Positions 5,761 to 8,493 of a stretch of 8,493 nt of DNA are shown piece after piece (position 1 is the stretch's first letter; every line of letters starts with the position of its first letter). The DNA comes from an uncultured Christensenella sp. (GTDB lineage Bacteria; Bacillota; Clostridia; Christensenellales; UBA1242). The position numbers were made by a program, and so were the translations under genes. The notes under the pieces are model-generated. The model did no database searches and was not told the origin of the DNA. It was given only the letters and a program-made list of their open reading frames with translations. The stretch spans positions 1 through 8,493 of the forward strand of contig CASEYA010000030.1 in assembly GCA_949291975.1 (NCBI GenBank), given 5' to 3'.

Positions 5761-6993
5761 ATGAATTATCAAACAACTTGTTCTTTTTGTGGCAAAAATC
5801 AGCACGAGGTGAAAAAACTGGTGTCCAGCCCAGACGGAAATTCCTTTATCTGTGACACCTGCATTGAAATTTGCCGTGAAATTGTAAAAGAGCAAGAAAA
5901 ACGGTCTTTGCGTCAAAAGTTTGTTTTGCCCACTCCCGAGCAAATAAAAAAACAACTTGATGAATATATCATTGGTCAAGACCATGCCAAGCGTGCCATG
6001 AGTGTTGCTGTTTATAATCACTATAAACGCCTTAACTACAATCTTTCCAGCCTTGACGATAACAAGGTCGAACTAGATAAATCCAACATTCTTCTCATTG
6101 GTCCAACAGGCGTTGGAAAAACTTTAATTGCAAAAACGCTGGCAAAAATTTTAAAAGTGCCTTTTGCCTGCGTAGATGCCACCACGCTTACCGAAGCGGG
6201 CTATGTTGGAGACGATGTAGAAAGCATCTTGTCCAAACTTTTGGCAAACGCAGATTTTGATGTCAAAAAAGCAGAAATGGGCATTGTCTATATAGATGAA
6301 ATAGACAAAATTGCCAAAAAGGCAGAAAGCAGAAATCTAACCCGAGATGTAAGTGGCGAGGGTGTTCAGCAAGCACTTTTGAAAATTTTAGAGGGCACAG
6401 TTGCAAATGTCATTCCAGCAGGTGGCAGAAAACACCCACATCAAGAAACAATTGAAATTAACACCACCAACATTCTGTTTATTTGCGGAGGCGCTTTCGT
6501 TCGTCTAAAAGACATCATTTCCAGCCGAAATACCACTCAAAAAATGGGCTTTTTAAACGAAAAACAAGAAAAAAGCACAGGCTATAAGTTCACCAAACAA
6601 ATCACACCTGCCGACCTTGTAGAGTTTGGGCTTATTCCCGAGTTTGTGGGAAGATTGCCCGTTGTGGTTGGGCTTGATGACCTCGACGAAAAAGCCATGA
6701 TTTCCATTTTGACCGTTCCAAAAAATTCCCTTATTTCACAATATAAAACCATTTTCAAAATTGATGGCATAGATTTATCCTTTCAAGACGATGCACTCAG
6801 CGAAATTGCAAAACGGGCATTAAGCCTTAAAATTGGCGCCCGTGGACTTCGCACAATTTTAGAAGAAAGCATGCTTGAACTCATGTATCAAGCCCCAAGC
6901 AACAAAAGCACAAATAAAATTGTTATAACAGGCAAACAAATAGAAAGTGCAATTTTCAGCCAGGTAAACAAAGAAATTTCAGCAGTAAGTTAA
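5761..6993 (+). CDS. clpX: ATP-dependent Clp protease ATP-binding subunit ClpX
   Basis: 410-residue AAA+ unfoldase that recognises tagged proteins and threads them into ClpP. The N-terminal zinc domain has C7-x2-C10 and C31-x2-C34. The AAA+ core shows Walker A GPTGVGKT (114-121), pore loop GYVG (147-150), Walker B VYIDE (176-180), the RKH pore loop (223-225), the arginine finger in VGRLP (R298) and sensor-2 GAR (359-361). The loop that docks into ClpP reads MGF (262-264), where the usual tripeptide is IGF or a close variant; the conserved Gly-Phe is kept. The ATG has AAAGGGG eight bases upstream. Length and domain order are normal. A T-rich tract follows the stop without a clear hairpin. lon, often found after clpX, is not here; an HD-domain gene follows instead. 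Confidence 0.97.
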   Translation: MNYQTTCSFCGKNQHEVKKLVSSPDGNSFICDTCIEICREIVKEQEKRSLRQKFVLPTPEQIKKQLDEYIIGQDHAKRAMSVAVYNHYKRLNYNLSSLDDNKVELDKSNILLIGPTGVGKTLIAKTLAKILKVPFACVDATTLTEAGYVGDDVESILSKLLANADFDVKKAEMGIVYIDEIDKIAKKAESRNLTRDVSGEGVQQALLKILEGTVANVIPAGGRKHPHQETIEINTTNILFICGGAFVRLKDIISSRNTTQKMGFLNEKQEKSTGYKFTKQITPADLVEFGLIPEFVGRLPVVVGLDDLDEKAMISILTVPKNSLISQYKTIFKIDGIDLSFQDDALSEIAKRALSLKIGARGLRTILEESMLELMYQAPSNKSTNKIVITGKQIESAIFSQVNKEISAVS

Positions 6994-7012
6994 ATTTTTT
7001 GCTTTTCTTTGT

Positions 7013-7041
7013 TTGCTTTTTTTATTTTTTTTTGCTAAAAT
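7013..7041 (+). promoter_or_regulatory. Possible promoter of the HD-domain gene
   Basis: TTGCTT (7013-7018) and TAAAAT (7036-7041) are 17 bases apart, within the T-rich tract after clpX. The -35 matches only its first three bases. A predicted start near 7048 leaves a short leader with AAAGGAG (7052-7058) five bases before the ATG. Read-through from clpX is the alternative. Confidence 0.35.
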
Positions 7042-7063
7042 TTTTTGATACAAAGGAGAAAAA

Positions 7064-7843
7064 ATGGATATTGCACTTTTAAACCAGAATTTCTACGAAA
7101 TTTCACAAACCTTCAACCTTGCCGACCCAAACATACTCAGAAAGTTTGTTCATGGCCTTGCAACAGCAGATACCTGCTTTGCTGTGGCTTGTTCTCAATA
7201 TTTAAACAAGGATGACCGAGAGTTCATCTATGCTTGCGGGCTTCTTCACGACATCGGCAGAATGATTCAATGGTCTCGTTTTGCTTCTTTTTCCGATTCA
7301 AGAACAATTCCGCACGAGCAGTTGGGTGTGGAATATCTAAAACAAGGCCCAATCAAACGCTTTTTTGAAACCAAAGAAAAACAACGCCTTGCACTTGACC
7401 TCATTTCCTATCATCCGCAAAAATATCGTGGAAAAGATAAAAACATCAAAAAATTTCTTCCAATTTTGCAAAACGCAGATAACTATGCAAACATTCAATA
7501 TAACGCAACGGGAATGCAACGCCTTTGGGTAAATCAAGACGGCTTTACCCCAATTGTGCTAGAAAGATTTCACAAGCGCAAAAATCTGCATGGCACACCA
7601 ATTCACACCAAACTTGACCGCATTTTTCAATTCCTTTCACGAACCTATGCACTCGAAATAAACATGCTCAGGCGTGATATGCTTGGCAGAAAATATATCA
7701 ACGCAATCTATGATATATACAGCCCAAAACTTAACAACCAAGACCGAGAAATTTTATATAAAGAGTGTTGGCAGTTAAAACGAGAACTTGCCATTCTTGT
7801 TCAACAGCACGACCAAGCCAAAAAAGTTGCCATGATTTCCTAA
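7064..7843 (+). CDS. HD-domain metal-dependent phosphohydrolase
   Basis: 259-residue protein with an HD domain over about residues 25-145. The probable metal ligands are all present in order: H30, H62-D63 in GLLHDIGR, H84 in PHEQLG, H117 in SYHPQ and D139 in NADNY. This H-HD-H-H-D series can bind two metals and is shared with HD-GYP and related phosphohydrolases, but the GYP motif itself is absent. The pattern LLHDIGR, then SRFASFSDS and HEQLGVEYL, resembles short clostridial HD hydrolases of unknown substrate. Residues 146-259 form a mostly helical, basic C-terminal extension without a motif I know. AAAGGAG five bases before the ATG supports the start. It lies 70 bases after clpX. Substrate (nucleotide, cyclic dinucleotide or RNA) cannot be decided from sequence. 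Confidence 0.85.
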   Translation: MDIALLNQNFYEISQTFNLADPNILRKFVHGLATADTCFAVACSQYLNKDDREFIYACGLLHDIGRMIQWSRFASFSDSRTIPHEQLGVEYLKQGPIKRFFETKEKQRLALDLISYHPQKYRGKDKNIKKFLPILQNADNYANIQYNATGMQRLWVNQDGFTPIVLERFHKRKNLHGTPIHTKLDRIFQFLSRTYALEINMLRRDMLGRKYINAIYDIYSPKLNNQDREILYKECWQLKRELAILVQQHDQAKKVAMIS

Positions 7844-8482
7844 ATTAAAAAATTTACCTTAAATCTGCCAAAATGTTAAAATGCAAAAACTTTCTGCCCA
7901 CTTTGTGCAAAATTCTGCCCTTCACAATTTTAAATCTGCCAAAAAATCAAAAACACTCAAACCAGCCAAACATAAAAACCTGCAAAAACAAACCACAAAC
8001 TTGTGTAAATCGTTTGCAATTTATAAAAAGAATATAGTATAATAAAAACATCAGCAAGACAAAGCATAAAAAACCACACAAAAACACAAACTAAGTCTAA
8101 CTTGCTTGCAACTTTTAACACCTCAACATAAATGGGTTAAAAATCATGCCGAAACGCAAAATTTTTTCCAAGCATTCACACCACAAAATGATGTATCAAA
8201 ACCCAAAAAAGCAAAAAGCATCAAAAAAGTTGTCACAGCAAAAAATCTGAAAATCTATAATGGCAACTAACAGCAAAAACTGCCAATCAAAAAACAAATA
8301 AAAAAACATATTTAAAAAATGCAATAACAAGCAAAACCATAATGGCAAAATTTAAAATATGTTTACAGCAATCAATGTTTTATCAAATAATCACACAGCA
8401 AAAAAATTCTATAAAAGTCAAAACCAGTTAACATACATAAAAATCATCAAAAAACAAACCATAAAAAAAGGAGTAAATAGCC
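7844..8482. other. Long A-rich, G-poor stretch without a convincing gene
   Basis: About 640 bases between the HD-domain gene and the next start codon. On the plus strand it is dominated by A, with C clearly exceeding G: a hand count of 8041-8460 gives about 35 G and 82 C in 420 bases. It contains short repeats such as AAATCTGCCAAAA (7861-7873 and 7930-7942), a weak hairpin over the HD stop codon (TAAATT/AATTTA, 7841-7856), one good promoter (8014-8043) and a weaker one (TTTACA 8362-8367, AATAAT 8386-8391). The short open frames of 54 and 34 codons lack ribosome binding sites. No tRNA, rRNA or known riboswitch fold was recognised. The 3' part is probably a long untranslated leader of the next gene. 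Confidence 0.6.
8014..8043 (+). promoter_or_regulatory. Promoter upstream of the last gene
   Basis: TTGCAA (8014-8019) and a perfect TATAAT (8038-8043) are 18 bases apart. The predicted start is near 8050, giving a leader of about 430 bases to the ATG at 8483, unless it drives a separate small RNA. Confidence 0.55.
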
Positions 8483-8493
8483 ATGCAAATAAA
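8483..8493 (+). CDS. Start of a further gene, product unknown
   Basis: Only ATG and the next eight bases (Met-Gln-Ile, then an incomplete codon) are in the window. The start is credible because AAAGGAG (8467-8473) lies nine bases upstream in otherwise G-poor DNA. Nothing can be said about the product. Confidence 0.6.

Noticed and set aside
7897..7930. Hairpin AAAATT/AATTTT as a terminator after the HD gene
   Set aside because: Short AT-only stem without a following T run on either strand.
7873..8037. 54-residue plus-strand open frame after the HD gene
   Set aside because: No ribosome binding site, low-complexity Asn/Lys/Gln/Cys composition and no domain pattern. Its end runs into the promoter at 8014-8043; G-poor sequence gives such frames by chance.
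8341..8370. Possible dif-like recombination site
   Set aside because: CATAATG and ATATGTTTAC recall parts of Xer sites, but the spacing and half-sites do not match known dif sequences.
1..8493. Possible reassigned TGA codon
   Set aside because: No stop codon of the nine genes is seen to be TGA, but Trp is encoded by TGG and no gene contains an internal TGA, so the standard bacterial code fits.

Overview
The window is low-GC DNA with nine genes that can be read in full or nearly so, plus the first codons of a tenth. SepF, Shine-Dalgarno sites, the sepF-lspA-rluD and tig-clpP-clpX gene orders, frequent Lys/Asn codons and TTG/GTG starts point to a monoderm Bacillota, most likely a Clostridia-type and possibly uncultured lineage. 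This is an inference from gene content, not a species assignment. The genetic code looks standard: Trp is TGG, and the stops seen are TAA and TAG.

Left part (1-2669): a lipoprotein gene on the minus strand runs off the left edge and is divergent from a tightly overlapping plus-strand operon, sepF-lspA-rluD (cell division, lipoprotein signal peptidase, rRNA pseudouridine synthase). A good promoter lies between the two. It shows that sepF starts at the TTG at 826, not further upstream.

Middle part (2670-5568): a new promoter drives two small three-helix membrane proteins of unknown function and tig (trigger factor), which carries a Lys/Thr/Ala-rich tail. A clear hairpin terminator closes this unit. 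clpP follows with its own strong ribosome binding site and a complete Ser-His-Asp triad.

Right part (5569-8493): a 192-base spacer with a palindrome, short repeats, a stem-loop and an extended -10 leads into clpX. Next comes an HD-domain phosphohydrolase gene with a full metal-ligand set. About 640 bases without a convincing gene follow: A-rich, strikingly G-poor, with at least one good forward promoter. The window ends on a well-formed ribosome binding site and ATG of a further gene.

Together the genes are mostly housekeeping: septum assembly, lipoprotein maturation, ribosome modification, nascent-chain folding and ATP-dependent proteolysis. I see no mobile element, CRISPR array, tRNA or rRNA gene and no clear new defence or biosynthetic system. 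The least explained parts are the two membrane proteins before tig, the clpP-clpX spacer and the long G-poor stretch at the right end.
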